64,000 nt of DNA from Oceanospirillum sp964342385 (GCA_964342385.1 CAYFGP010000001.1:1-64000); one strand, 5' to 3'. Counted from the stretch's first letter, positions 51,227-60,522 are shown. The notes: generated by a model not told the origin, from the letters alone. Translations and numbers: made by a program.

Positions 51227-52126
51227 ATGCTAGCAAAAGAAGAAAATGGTTTTTTGTGGGCAGGTGTCATGGCATTAATGTCCAAAACTCTGAAGAAGAA
51301 AAGTGTCATGCTGGATAATCTTTCATGGGGAGCACGCATTGGTCTACTGGGCCTGCTAATCTTTGCCGGAGCCGCAATGTTTGCGCCCTGGGTAGCACCT
51401 TATGGGCCTGATGAGATTGTCGGAGATGTCTGGGAACCCATCTCGTCTCAATTCTGGCTGGGCACAGATCAAATCGGACGTGATCTTTTAACCCGACTGA
51501 TCTATGGCGCCCAAAACACCTTTTTTGTGGCCGGAGCCGCAACCCTATTAGCCTTCTCCATGGGCAGCTTCCTCGGCTTTCTGGCTGCGGTTCAAGGGGG
51601 CTGGATCGATCAGGTATTAAGCCGTTTCAATGATATGATGATGGCGATTCCAACGCTGATCTTTGCTCTAGTCGTACTCTCTGTACTCCCTACCAATATG
51701 ATCACCTTGATTCTGGTGATGGGAATTCTGGATTCCACCCGGGTCTTCCGACTCTCCAGAGCTGTCGCTGTCGATATCGCGGTGCTCGATTTTGTTGAAG
51801 CGGCCAAGCTGCGCGGTGAAAAGACGCTGTGGATCATCTTCCGAGAGATTCTGCCTAATGCACTGACACCTCTATTTGCCGAGTTCGGCCTGCGTTTTGC
51901 GTTTGCAGTACTTTTCCTCAGCACTCTGAGCTTCCTCGGCCTGGGTATTCAACCTCCTGAAGCGGACTGGGGCAGTATCGTTAAAGAGAATAAAGACGGT
52001 ATTGTCTTTGGTATTCCTGCGGCACTGATTCCTGCTGCTGCAATCGCAATCCTAACCATCAGTATCAACCTTGTTGTGGATTCCATTCTTAGCCGGACGA
52101 CCAGCCTTAAAGGAGGACGAGGTTAA
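51227..52126 (+). CDS. ABC transporter permease, DppC type
   Basis: A permease of about 299 residues, DppC/OppC type: the short N-terminal domain with WVAPYGPDEIVGD and LGTDQIGRDLLTRLIYGAQ, five further helices and the EAA loop EAAKLRGEKTLWIIFREILPNA. The ATG at 51227 has GAGG in ideal position; an ATG at 51215 overlapping the previous stop would add four residues. Its stop overlaps the ATPase start (TAATG). Confidence 0.92.
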   Translation: MLAKEENGFLWAGVMALMSKTLKKKSVMLDNLSWGARIGLLGLLIFAGAAMFAPWVAPYGPDEIVGDVWEPISSQFWLGTDQIGRDLLTRLIYGAQNTFFVAGAATLLAFSMGSFLGFLAAVQGGWIDQVLSRFNDMMMAIPTLIFALVVLSVLPTNMITLILVMGILDSTRVFRLSRAVAVDIAVLDFVEAAKLRGEKTLWIIFREILPNALTPLFAEFGLRFAFAVLFLSTLSFLGLGIQPPEADWGSIVKENKDGIVFGIPAALIPAAAIAILTISINLVVDSILSRTTSLKGGRG

Positions 52127-53805
52127 TGAGTAACTCGATGCAAGCAACCAGGGATAACAACCTAATGGGCGATAGGCCTTTGCTGGATGTCAGAAACCTG
52201 CGTATCGGTGCAAATATCATCTTCCCTGGTGAAGAAAGCCGCCATATGGTGATCGTAGATGATGTCTCTTTCCAGCTAGAAAAAGGCCACGTACTAGGGT
52301 TAATCGGCGAATCTGGTGCCGGTAAGTCAACCATAGGCCTGTCTACCATGGCTTATGGTCGCGGTGGCTGCGAAATTACCGGTGGCGAGATCATTCTCAA
52401 TGGTGAGGATATCCTCAAATACTCCCATAAGCAGATCCGCCAGAGCCGGGGCGTCCAAGTTGCCTACGTTGCTCAGTCTGCTGCTGCCAGCTTTAACCCG
52501 GCCCATCGTTTAGGCGATCAGGTGATCGAGTCAGCTCTGGAACATGGTCTGATGTCACGGTCTGAAGCGATGGCCTATGCCGATGAACTGTTTGCCAAAC
52601 TGGGACTTCCCGATCCTGAAAACTTTGGTAAACGCTATCCCCATCAGGTATCCGGTGGTCAGCTGCAACGGGCGATGACCGCCATGGCCCTGTGTTCAAA
52701 ACCAGATCTGATCATATTTGACGAGCCTACTACCGCTTTGGATGTTACCACCCAGATTGACGTATTGGCGGCAATCAAACATGCAATCCGAGAGACTCAC
52801 ACTGCGGCGCTTTACATTACCCACGACCTGGCCGTTGTTGCTCAGATCTCTGATGAGATTATGGTACTGAAAAACGGCCAAACCGTTGAATACGGCACCA
52901 CCGAACAGATTATCCGTAGTCCTCGGCAGGTATACACCAAAGAGCTGGTATCTGCTCGTGCTATCCAGAAGCAGGAAGCACTACCCACAGATAGTCCTCC
53001 CCTGCTGACAGTGGAAAACATCTCTGCAGCTTATAGCGGCGCCAACCTGATTCTTAAGGATGTATCGCTGCACCTTCATGCCGGGCAGACCTTGTCCATC
53101 GTAGGGGAATCCGGCTCAGGAAAATCCACCCTGGCACGGGTGATCACAGGCCTATTGCCACAACTGCAAGGGCAGATAACCTTTGACGGTGCACCACTTC
53201 CAACTGAATTAAAGCAACGTAATAAGGAACAGTTGCGCCGCCTGCAAATGATTTATCAGATGGCCGACGTAGCCATGAACCCTCGACAGACCATAGGTCA
53301 GATTATTGGGCGGCCGTTGGAACTTTATTTCGGTATTCGTGGTAAGAAACAGCGCCAAAAAGTGATCGAACTTCTGGAACAGATAGAGCTAGGCGAGAAA
53401 TACATTGACCGTTACCCAGCCGAACTTTCTGGCGGACAGAAACAGCGAGTCTGCATCGCCCGCGCCCTGGCGGCAAAACCAGACCTAATTATCTGTGACG
53501 AGGTGACGTCAGCCCTTGATCCATTAGTGGCAGATGAGATTCTGAAACTGCTGCTGAGGTTACAGGAGCAACATCAGGTGGCTTATTTATTTATCACCCA
53601 TGATATCGCCACAGTCCGGGCTATCTCAGACAGTATTGCCGTAATGTACCTTGGCGAACTGGTGCGCTTTGGCAGTAAATCTGACGTACTGACGCCCCCC
53701 TATGATGACTATACCGACCTATTACTCTCTTCCGTACCTGAAATGGAACTGGACTGGCTGGATAGGGTGTTAAGCACCCGAAGGATGGCATCTGCTGGCA
53801 ACTAA
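52126..53805 (+). CDS. ABC transporter ATPase, fused DppD-DppF type
   Basis: A 559-residue protein with two complete nucleotide-binding domains. Domain 1 (about residues 12-275): Walker A GESGAGKST, signature VSGGQLQRA, Walker B LIIFDEPT. Domain 2 (about 290-555): GESGSGKST, LSGGQKQRV and LIICDEVTSAL. In many peptide importers these are two genes; here one polypeptide can form the full ATPase pair. It energises the two permeases upstream. The oligopeptide-type C-terminal iron-sulfur motif of some DppD proteins is not evident. Confidence 0.93.
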   Translation: MSNSMQATRDNNLMGDRPLLDVRNLRIGANIIFPGEESRHMVIVDDVSFQLEKGHVLGLIGESGAGKSTIGLSTMAYGRGGCEITGGEIILNGEDILKYSHKQIRQSRGVQVAYVAQSAAASFNPAHRLGDQVIESALEHGLMSRSEAMAYADELFAKLGLPDPENFGKRYPHQVSGGQLQRAMTAMALCSKPDLIIFDEPTTALDVTTQIDVLAAIKHAIRETHTAALYITHDLAVVAQISDEIMVLKNGQTVEYGTTEQIIRSPRQVYTKELVSARAIQKQEALPTDSPPLLTVENISAAYSGANLILKDVSLHLHAGQTLSIVGESGSGKSTLARVITGLLPQLQGQITFDGAPLPTELKQRNKEQLRRLQMIYQMADVAMNPRQTIGQIIGRPLELYFGIRGKKQRQKVIELLEQIELGEKYIDRYPAELSGGQKQRVCIARALAAKPDLIICDEVTSALDPLVADEILKLLLRLQEQHQVAYLFITHDIATVRAISDSIAVMYLGELVRFGSKSDVLTPPYDDYTDLLLSSVPEMELDWLDRVLSTRRMASAGN

Positions 53806-53961
53806 AAGCTGAATGAAGCCCGGCTAATACAGTCGGGTCAGCCTACTCCCAAACAACGAGACAACACACTTTTGCCCGTCTGAAACAGATGGGTAGCGGG
53901 TAAGTTGTGCCTATTAAAAGCCAACCAACTCGCAAATTGAGATCCGAACGGAGAAACAACA

Positions 53962-55650
53962 ATGCAAATGGCAGTGGGAACAACAGTTCTGATCAACCTA
54001 CTAGGTGGCATCGCTCTGCTATTGTGGGGACTGCGTATGGTGCGCACCGGCGTAACACGCGCCTATGGTGGTCGATTACGCCGTCAGTTGGGACGTAGCC
54101 TATCCAATCGGTACAAGGCCTTTAGTGCCGGTGTTGCAATCACCTGTCTGTTACAGAGCAGTACGGCTACTTCCATGCTGGCCAGTTCATTTGCCGGCCA
54201 AGGGGCTATCGCTCTTGCTCCAACACTGGCTCTGCTATTGGGTGCTGATATTGGTACTACATTAGTGGCCCAAGCGCTCTCTTTCGATCTCTCATTGCTT
54301 AAACCCATACTACTGTTTGCTGGTGTTTGTTTGTTTCTCAGCGCACGTAGCGAAAAACAAAAACATCTTGGCCGTATAACCCTGGGATTAGGCCTGATGT
54401 TGCTGGCACTGCAACTTATCGTGTCTGCTTCGACACCGATGCGTGAATCCTCGACCATACAATTTCTGCTGAACTCTCTGACCGGTGAACCCATTCTCGC
54501 ACTGCTGATCGGAGCCATGATCAGTTTACTGGCCCACTCCAGCCTGGCCACAGTACTGCTGGTTATCTCTTTAGCCGCATCCCAGTCATTACCTCTCAGT
54601 GTGGGCTTTATTCTGATCCTTGGCGCCAATCTAGGGGGTGCGCTACCGCCTTTATTAGCCAGCCTTGGCTCTGCAGCAGCTGTGCGTCGTCCACCTCTGG
54701 GTAATTTCCTATTTCGTCTAGTCGGTGTAGCTCTGGTATTGCCCTGGCTGACACAGATAACAGCCTGGCTGCCACTGGTTGAAGCAGAACCAGCCCGACA
54801 ACTGGTTAATTTCCACTTACTGTTCAACTTCGGAGTCGCTCTGCTATTTCTCCCCTTAGTTCACTACGCTGGGCAATTTATCAACATGCTTGTACCAGAC
54901 CGCGACGAGGAAGAAATAAGCCTTAAACCTCGCTATCTGGACCGTTCCGCGCTGAATACGCCGAGCATCGCACTTTCCAATGCCCTACGCGAAGTACTTC
55001 GCATGGGCGACCTCCTTGAAACCATGGTGAGTAAGAGTTTTGAAGCCCTGAATCAAAACAATAGTGCACCTATGAGTAAAATCTGCCAGACCGATGATCT
55101 GGTCGATGAGTACCATGAAAAGATCAAACTCTATCTGACGGAGCTGAGTCGGGAATCACTGGATCAGAACGAGCGCCAACGCTGTCAGCAGATTCTTAAT
55201 TTCACAACCAATCTGGAACATATCGGCGATATTGTCGAAACCAGCCTAGCGGACCTCATTAAAAGAACGGTGGATAACCACATTCAGTTCTCTCACTCTG
55301 ACCTCAGTCAGATAGAACAATTACACAAAGCTACCCAAAGCAATATGAAACTCGCCTTTAGCGTACTGATGAGTGGCAATCTTGGTGATGCTCGTCTGTT
55401 GCTAGAGCAAAAGATGGCCATTCGTGAAAATGAGCGTCAGGCGATCGATGCTCACCAGCGTCTCCTACAAGAGCAGCCATCAATGTGCCACAAAGACAGC
55501 GCACTGTTCCAAGATATTCTTCGCGATTTAAAAAGAATCAATTCTCACCTGGCATCAGTCGCCTATCCCATTCTTGATCAGGCAGGAGAACTGCGCTCAA
55601 GCCGTTTACGCCAACACTCTCAGACGCAACCTTCTGGCGAAATAGGATGA
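53962..55650 (+). CDS. Na+/phosphate cotransporter (NptA/PF02690) with PhoU-like C-terminus
   Basis: A 562-residue membrane protein. The N-terminal half holds two inverted repeats with the QSST motif (CLLQSSTATSMLASSF) and a second degenerate one (LLAHSSLATVLLVIS), diagnostic of the Na/Pi-II cotransporters. The C-terminal third (about residues 330-540) is cytoplasmic and helical like PhoU. In bacteria such carriers import or release phosphate; next to an organophosphorus module it could export surplus phosphate. It is 156 bp after the importer ATPase; GGAG upstream. Confidence 0.9.
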   Translation: MQMAVGTTVLINLLGGIALLLWGLRMVRTGVTRAYGGRLRRQLGRSLSNRYKAFSAGVAITCLLQSSTATSMLASSFAGQGAIALAPTLALLLGADIGTTLVAQALSFDLSLLKPILLFAGVCLFLSARSEKQKHLGRITLGLGLMLLALQLIVSASTPMRESSTIQFLLNSLTGEPILALLIGAMISLLAHSSLATVLLVISLAASQSLPLSVGFILILGANLGGALPPLLASLGSAAAVRRPPLGNFLFRLVGVALVLPWLTQITAWLPLVEAEPARQLVNFHLLFNFGVALLFLPLVHYAGQFINMLVPDRDEEEISLKPRYLDRSALNTPSIALSNALREVLRMGDLLETMVSKSFEALNQNNSAPMSKICQTDDLVDEYHEKIKLYLTELSRESLDQNERQRCQQILNFTTNLEHIGDIVETSLADLIKRTVDNHIQFSHSDLSQIEQLHKATQSNMKLAFSVLMSGNLGDARLLLEQKMAIRENERQAIDAHQRLLQEQPSMCHKDSALFQDILRDLKRINSHLASVAYPILDQAGELRSSRLRQHSQTQPSGEIG

Positions 55651-55708
55651 ATATGAAAGATAAAACTGCGTTCCTCCCTCTTAACAACATTACTCAAAGG
55701 GCGTCCTT

Positions 55709-56416
55709 ATGACTCAATTTAAAGGCATTCTATTTGATAAAGACGGCACACTGCTGGACTTCATGGCGACCTGGATGCCGGGCATACGCAAAGCCGCCCA
55801 ATGGGCTTCCAATGACGATACCGCTCTGGCCGAACGTATGATTATCGCCAGCGGCTACGACCCGGAACTGGATATTATCACCAGCGGTTCACTGCTAGCC
55901 GCTGGCAATACAACAGAGATTGCGGAATGCTGGAGTTCTTTACTGACAGATGAGCCGCCTGCTGATCTAGTATCAGGAATGGATGCGATTTTTCGTCAGC
56001 AAGGTGCTGAAAATGGCGTTCCAGTGACTGATCTTGGAACCCTTTTCCACTCCCTCAAGCAACGGAGTATCAAGCTGGGCATTGCAACCAGCGATAGTCA
56101 ACAAGGTGCAGAACAATCTCTCTCTCCTTTTGGCATTCTCGATCAACTGGATTTTATCTGCGGTTATGACAGTGGCCATGGCTACAAACCCGGTCCAGGT
56201 ATGGTGAATGCGTTCTGTCAACATACGGGTCTTGAGCATAATCAGGTCATTGTCATCGGTGATAACCTTCATGATATCGAGATGGGCCGCAGTGCCGGAG
56301 CAGGCTTGACCATTGGGGTTCTCACAGGCACCAGCAATCGCGAACAACTGTGCGAACATGCTGATCACGTATTAACCAATGTCGCTGATATTTTTGAGAT
56401 TCTGGATAATCAATAA
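55709..56416 (+). CDS. HAD-family phosphatase (phosphoglycolate-phosphatase-like)
   Basis: A 235-residue HAD hydrolase of subfamily IA. Motif I FDKDGTLLDF (Asp nucleophile and acid), motif II IATSD, motif III Lys in GYKPGPGM, and motif IV GDNLHDIEMG are all complete. It dephosphorylates a small phosphate ester; the closest described relatives act on phosphoglycolate. Here it closes a run of phosphodiesterase, importer and phosphate-carrier genes, so the phosphomonoester left after phosphodiester cleavage is a plausible substrate. Confidence 0.87.
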   Translation: MTQFKGILFDKDGTLLDFMATWMPGIRKAAQWASNDDTALAERMIIASGYDPELDIITSGSLLAAGNTTEIAECWSSLLTDEPPADLVSGMDAIFRQQGAENGVPVTDLGTLFHSLKQRSIKLGIATSDSQQGAEQSLSPFGILDQLDFICGYDSGHGYKPGPGMVNAFCQHTGLEHNQVIVIGDNLHDIEMGRSAGAGLTIGVLTGTSNREQLCEHADHVLTNVADIFEILDNQ

Positions 56417-56430
56417 TTGTTTGTTACTTA

Positions 56431-56517
56431 GGGGAAGTAAATAGCTAATAATTAGCTGGCTTTGGCCGTTTTAGCAAAGCCCTCTCTACGCTTTTAGTAG
56501 AGCCTTTAACTTCCCCC
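56431..56517. other. Cloverleaf-like inverted-repeat structure upstream of mutS
   Basis: GGGGAAGT (56431-56438) pairs with ACTTCCCC (56509-56516 or shifted by one) and encloses three hairpins in a row: AGCTAAT/ATTAGCT (56443-56457), GGCTTTG/CAAAGCC (56458-56481) and CTCTAC/GTAGAG (56484-56502). The layout resembles a tRNA cloverleaf, but the loops and spacing do not fit a tRNA. It lies 15 bp after the HAD phosphatase stop and may simply act in its 3' end formation. Confidence 0.55.
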
Positions 56518-56670
56518 TGTTATACCGCAAAAAATACATACTCTACGTATCAGGCCTTTGTATTGGATTAAAAAATTTGTGCAAATTTTGGCTATAACCT
56601 CCCCATCGCTTTGAGTAGAATACCCGGTCCGATTTCAACCCAGATTCCAGACAGAAGAACAGGTATTCCC

Positions 56671-59241
56671 GTGGCCAGCGAAAAGCACACTCCGATGATG
56701 CAGCAATATTTCAGCATCAAGAAAGATCATCCCAATGAACTCGTTTTTTATCGTATGGGTGACTTCTATGAGCTGTTTTTTGACGATGCCAAAAAGGCAG
56801 CTCAACTGTTGGATATTACGCTGACCACCCGAGGCAAAACCGGTGGTAATCCGATTCCGATGGCGGGTATTCCGTTCCATTCTGCGGAAAATTATCTGGC
56901 CCGTCTGGTACGCGGTGGTCACTCAGTGGCAATCTGTGAACAGGTGGGCGATCCAGCGACCAGTAAGGGACCGGTTGAACGTAAGGTGATGCGGGTTCTA
57001 ACGCCAGGTACCGTGAGTGATGAAGCACTACTGGATGAGCGTCGGGATAACCTGCTGGCAGCATTGACCGTTAAAGACGGTGTCTTTGGTCTTGCGGTGC
57101 TGGATGTGACCAGTGGTCGCTTTACCGTACAAGAGATCAACGAGCCCAGCGCCCTGCAAGCGGAGCTGCAACGTCTTGATCCTGCTGAACTGCTGCTGGA
57201 TGAAGGCGAAGAGTTTGAGCCTGCCATCAGCCAGCGCAAAGGTGTACGTTTACAACCCCCTTGGCAGTATGATCTGGACAGTGCTACGACTCAGCTGTGT
57301 CGTCAGTTTGAAACTCGTGACCTGGCCGGTTTTGGTTGTCAGCATCTGGAGATTGCGATCAGTGCGGCAGGTTGCCTACTGGAATACGTACGCGATACTC
57401 AGCGTACCGGTCTACCTCATGTGCGCTCACTGCAAGCGGAATCCCGCGAAGAGTGTATTCAGATTGATGCTGCCAGCCGTCGTAATCTGGAGATCGATAT
57501 CAATCTGTCCGGTGGCACGGAAAATACCCTGGCCGAGGTGATGGATAATACGGCAACCGCTATGGGTAGCCGTCAGCTGCGTCGCTGGTTAAATCGTCCC
57601 ATTCGCTGCCATGATCAACTGCATCTGCGTCAATCCTGTGTACAAGCGATCCAGGAGAGCTTCCAATGGCAGTTTATCTATGATCATCTGAAAGCCATTG
57701 GTGATATCGAACGTATTCTGGCCCGTGTGGCACTGCGTAGTGCCCGCCCTCGTGACTTGGCCCGCCTGCGCGATGCCCTGCAGGAGATGCCTGCCCTGTC
57801 TGATTTACTGCATAGCATTAATGAAGACGCACTGGATCACCTGCGTAACGCCATTGTGCCCTTCCCTCATGAAGCAGACCTACTGCAACGGGCGGTCATT
57901 GAAAACCCTCCAGTTGTGATTCGTGACGGTGGTGTGATTGCCGATGGCTACGATGCAGAACTGGACGAACTGCGCCAGTTAAGTGAACATGCCGGTGATT
58001 ATCTGATCCGTCTGGAAGAGCAGGAGAAAGCACGCACCGGTCTATCCACTCTGAAGGTGGGTTATAACCGGGTACACGGCTATTACATCGAGATCAGTCG
58101 TGCTCAGTCCGATCAGGCGCCAGCGGACTATATTCGTCGTCAAACCCTGAAAAATGCCGAGCGTTTTATTACGCCAGAGCTGAAAGAATTTGAAGATAAG
58201 GTACTGAGCAGTCGCTCCCGTGCTCTGGCTCGTGAAAAAGCCCTGTATGAAGCCCTGATTGAGCAGCTGAATGAAAACCTCTCTGCCCTGCAGAATCTGG
58301 CGATCTGTCTGTCTGAGCTAGATGTACTGAATAACTTTGCTGAGCGTGCCGAAAGCCTGAATTTCTGCCGCCCAACCCTGAACCGTGAAAATGGCGTGCA
58401 TATCGATGCGGGTCGTCACCCTGTAGTGGAACAGGTCAGTGATCAGCCTTTTGTACCTAACGATCTGAACTTTGATAACGACTCTCGTATGGCGATTATT
58501 ACCGGTCCGAATATGGGTGGTAAATCGACCTATATGCGTCAGATTGCCCTGATTGTACTGTTGGCTCATACCGGTAGTTATGTTCCTGCAGCGGCAGCAA
58601 CGTTAGGGCCGATTGATCGGATCTTTACCCGTATCGGCTCGTCGGATGATCTGGCCAGTGGTCGTTCTACTTTTATGGTGGAGATGACAGAAACCGCCAA
58701 TATTCTGCATAACGCCACTCCTTGCTCACTAGTATTGATGGATGAGATTGGTCGCGGTACCAGTACCTTTGATGGTCTGTCATTGGCCTGGGCTTGTGCG
58801 GCACATCTGGCACAACAGCTCAAAGCCTATACCCTGTTTGCCACTCACTATTTTGAACTCACAGGCCTGCCTGAGCAGATGGAAGGTGTAATTAACCTGC
58901 ACCTGAACGCCACTGAGCATAATGACAATATTATCTTTATGCATAAGGTTCAGGAAGGTCCTGCTAGTCAGAGTTATGGTCTGCAGGTGGCTAAACTGGC
59001 GGGTATTCCACTGAATGTAGTGAATAATGCCAAAGAGAAATTGGTATTGCTGGAACAGCAGGAAAGTCAGCCCAATATGACAGCGGCTTCTGCTACTACA
59101 GCCTCACCAATGCAAAGTGACCTATTTGCTGCCGAACCTGATCCAGCAGTTGAAAAACTGGCCAGTATCGATCCCGATGATCTGACACCACGCCAGGCAC
59201 TGGATTTGATTTATCAGTTAAAACAGCTGTCTAAAGGTTAA
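56671..59241 (+). CDS. mutS: DNA mismatch repair protein MutS
   Basis: An 856-residue mismatch-recognition ATPase. The N-terminus HTPMMQQYFSIKKDHP with FYRMGDFYELFFDDA carries the mismatch-wedging Phe-x-Glu (FYE). Core and clamp domains follow, then the ATPase with Walker A TGPNMGGKSTYMRQ and the MDEIGRGTSTFDG Walker B and signature, and a short C-terminal tetramerisation region. The GTG at 56671 (MASEKHTPMM) matches the E. coli length best; a TTG 60 bp upstream is less likely. It stands before fdxA, as in Pseudomonas. Confidence 0.97.
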   Translation: MASEKHTPMMQQYFSIKKDHPNELVFYRMGDFYELFFDDAKKAAQLLDITLTTRGKTGGNPIPMAGIPFHSAENYLARLVRGGHSVAICEQVGDPATSKGPVERKVMRVLTPGTVSDEALLDERRDNLLAALTVKDGVFGLAVLDVTSGRFTVQEINEPSALQAELQRLDPAELLLDEGEEFEPAISQRKGVRLQPPWQYDLDSATTQLCRQFETRDLAGFGCQHLEIAISAAGCLLEYVRDTQRTGLPHVRSLQAESREECIQIDAASRRNLEIDINLSGGTENTLAEVMDNTATAMGSRQLRRWLNRPIRCHDQLHLRQSCVQAIQESFQWQFIYDHLKAIGDIERILARVALRSARPRDLARLRDALQEMPALSDLLHSINEDALDHLRNAIVPFPHEADLLQRAVIENPPVVIRDGGVIADGYDAELDELRQLSEHAGDYLIRLEEQEKARTGLSTLKVGYNRVHGYYIEISRAQSDQAPADYIRRQTLKNAERFITPELKEFEDKVLSSRSRALAREKALYEALIEQLNENLSALQNLAICLSELDVLNNFAERAESLNFCRPTLNRENGVHIDAGRHPVVEQVSDQPFVPNDLNFDNDSRMAIITGPNMGGKSTYMRQIALIVLLAHTGSYVPAAAATLGPIDRIFTRIGSSDDLASGRSTFMVEMTETANILHNATPCSLVLMDEIGRGTSTFDGLSLAWACAAHLAQQLKAYTLFATHYFELTGLPEQMEGVINLHLNATEHNDNIIFMHKVQEGPASQSYGLQVAKLAGIPLNVVNNAKEKLVLLEQQESQPNMTAASATTASPMQSDLFAAEPDPAVEKLASIDPDDLTPRQALDLIYQLKQLSKG

Positions 59242-59342
59242 TCTCAAGATCCGGCCTGGAATAAAACTCAGAGTTAGTTCCAGACCGGAAGCAAAAACCG
59301 GAACTAATTCTAGGCTAAAAACAGAGATCAGGAGAGAGCATT

Positions 59343-59669
59343 ATGGCCTTTGTCGTGACCGATAACTGCATTCAGTGCAAATACACCGATTGTGTGGAAG
59401 TTTGCCCTGTGGACTGTTTTTACGAAGGCCCTAATTTCCTGGTCATCAACCCTGATGAGTGTATCGATTGTGGCTTATGTGAGCCGGTATGCCCAGCAGA
59501 AGCTATTTTCTCTGAAGATGAGCTACCTGGTGAGATGGAACACTTTTTCGACTTGAATGAAGAGCTCTCCCAAAAATGGCCCAACATCAGTGAACGTATT
59601 GACCCTTTACCCGATGCTAAAGAATGGGATGGCGTAGAAAATAAGTTACCTAATCTGGAAGGTCGCTAG
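59343..59669 (+). CDS. fdxA: 7Fe ferredoxin FdxA
   Basis: A 108-residue ferredoxin with one 3Fe-4S and one 4Fe-4S cluster. The cysteines are in CIQCKYTDCVEVCP and CIDCGLCEPVCP, followed by the long C-terminal extension typical of the Azotobacter FdI type. It is an electron carrier of still uncertain partner. Ribosome site AGGAGAG. Position between mutS and rpoS is conserved in pseudomonads. Confidence 0.97.
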   Translation: MAFVVTDNCIQCKYTDCVEVCPVDCFYEGPNFLVINPDECIDCGLCEPVCPAEAIFSEDELPGEMEHFFDLNEELSQKWPNISERIDPLPDAKEWDGVENKLPNLEGR

Positions 59670-59871
59670 AACGTTTATATACTGAGCTAACAGCATCAAA
59701 ACCCACTATCTAAAATAAAAATATTCTTTAAAAACAAATAGTTAATAAAATAGAAATATTTTATCAATAAGTATTGTTTAAGGTGTTTTTACAATAAAGC
59801 TGAAGATCAAAATAACAGAAAGTGCGATAAAACGCTGTGGTGGGAAATTTACGGTAGAAATTTTTCACTGG
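59670..59871. other. AT-rich gap after fdxA
   Basis: About 200 bp, strongly A/T-rich at 59700-59800, with no recognisable gene or terminator for fdxA. It contains AAATATTTTAT-like inverted stretches only. Confidence 0.4.
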
Positions 59872-60252
59872 AAAAAGAGAAGGGCGGCCTGGCCGCCCTT
59901 AGTCCCTCTTGCTGTCATATCCTTCGACTGCCGACTCAATCCTGAGTCATCCTTGTGGCCTATCCTGACTATGGCCTCATGCCTTTCCTGTCTGCCACTT
60001 CATCCTCTCCAAATCCTTTGACATCCTGTCTGCCAAACTCCCTGTTCAGCATTACATCCTGTTATGCCTAAATCCTATAGGCTCCCTATGAACTTCCTGT
60101 TACACTTCCCTCTCAGTTACTGGATCCATCCAGTAAGTTCCTAATTCCTGTCAGACACCTTGTCTGTGCGTTCCTAACGCGTCCCTACAACCAAACTGCT
60201 TAATCCATGCTTATCCTTGTTTGGTTGCTGTGTGGCTTGTCCCTAACCACAA
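59872..60252 (-). ncRNA. rsmZ: CsrB/RsmZ-family sRNA antagonist of CsrA (unannotated, about 380 nt)
   Basis: Read on the minus strand, this 380-base stretch carries about 25 GGA triplets, mostly as AGGA, AGGGA or CAGGAUG spaced 10-20 nt apart, many in the loops of short hairpins (for example GUGGUU..AAGCCAC around AGGGAC near the 5' end). This is the signature of CsrB/CsrC/RsmY/RsmZ RNAs, which sequester CsrA dimers. It ends in a strong terminator (AAGGGCGGC/GCCGCCCTT, 59880-59900, then UCUCUUUUU). The position between fdxA and rpoS is that of Pseudomonas rsmZ, but the length and motif number resemble E. coli CsrB. The 5' end is estimated. The symbol follows synteny. Confidence 0.88.
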
Positions 60253-60419
60253 CTTAACTTTAGCAAATCCCTGATAAGAAAAAAGTCACTCAACTGGTTA
60301 TAAGAAAAAGTCTAATAAGAACCATTTTTATAACACCATGATAGATAAGGATTTTTTCTGGTGTCTTCACTTTTTCCTCACAATTACTTGCTAGACATAA
60401 GCCATATCTCTTATGCCCT

Positions 60420-60437
60420 TGTAAGATATTTCCTACA
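60420..60437 (-). promoter_or_regulatory. GacA/UvrY-type upstream activating sequence
   Basis: TGTAAGATATTTCCTACA matches TGTAAG-N6-CTTACA with one mismatch. It lies about 170 bp upstream of the predicted RNA start, as described for rsmZ promoters in Pseudomonas. A second inverted repeat (CATAAG ... CTTATG, 60397-60416) lies beside it. Confidence 0.75.
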
Positions 60438-60522
60438 AGCCATGAAGCTATCTATGACATATCTACATTACTGCTATAAGAGCTGTTTTAGCTAACTCGT
60501 TAAAAAGTCAGGAAAAAACCAT

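Noticed and set aside
56431..56517. A functional tRNA gene
   Set aside because: The anticodon-position loop is 10 nt, no TTCRA T-loop is present, and six unpaired bases separate the last arm from the outer stem.
59881..60250. A coding gene in the fdxA-rpoS gap
   Set aside because: All frames are broken by stops over this stretch, and the pattern is GGA repeats with hairpins, fitting an RNA gene.
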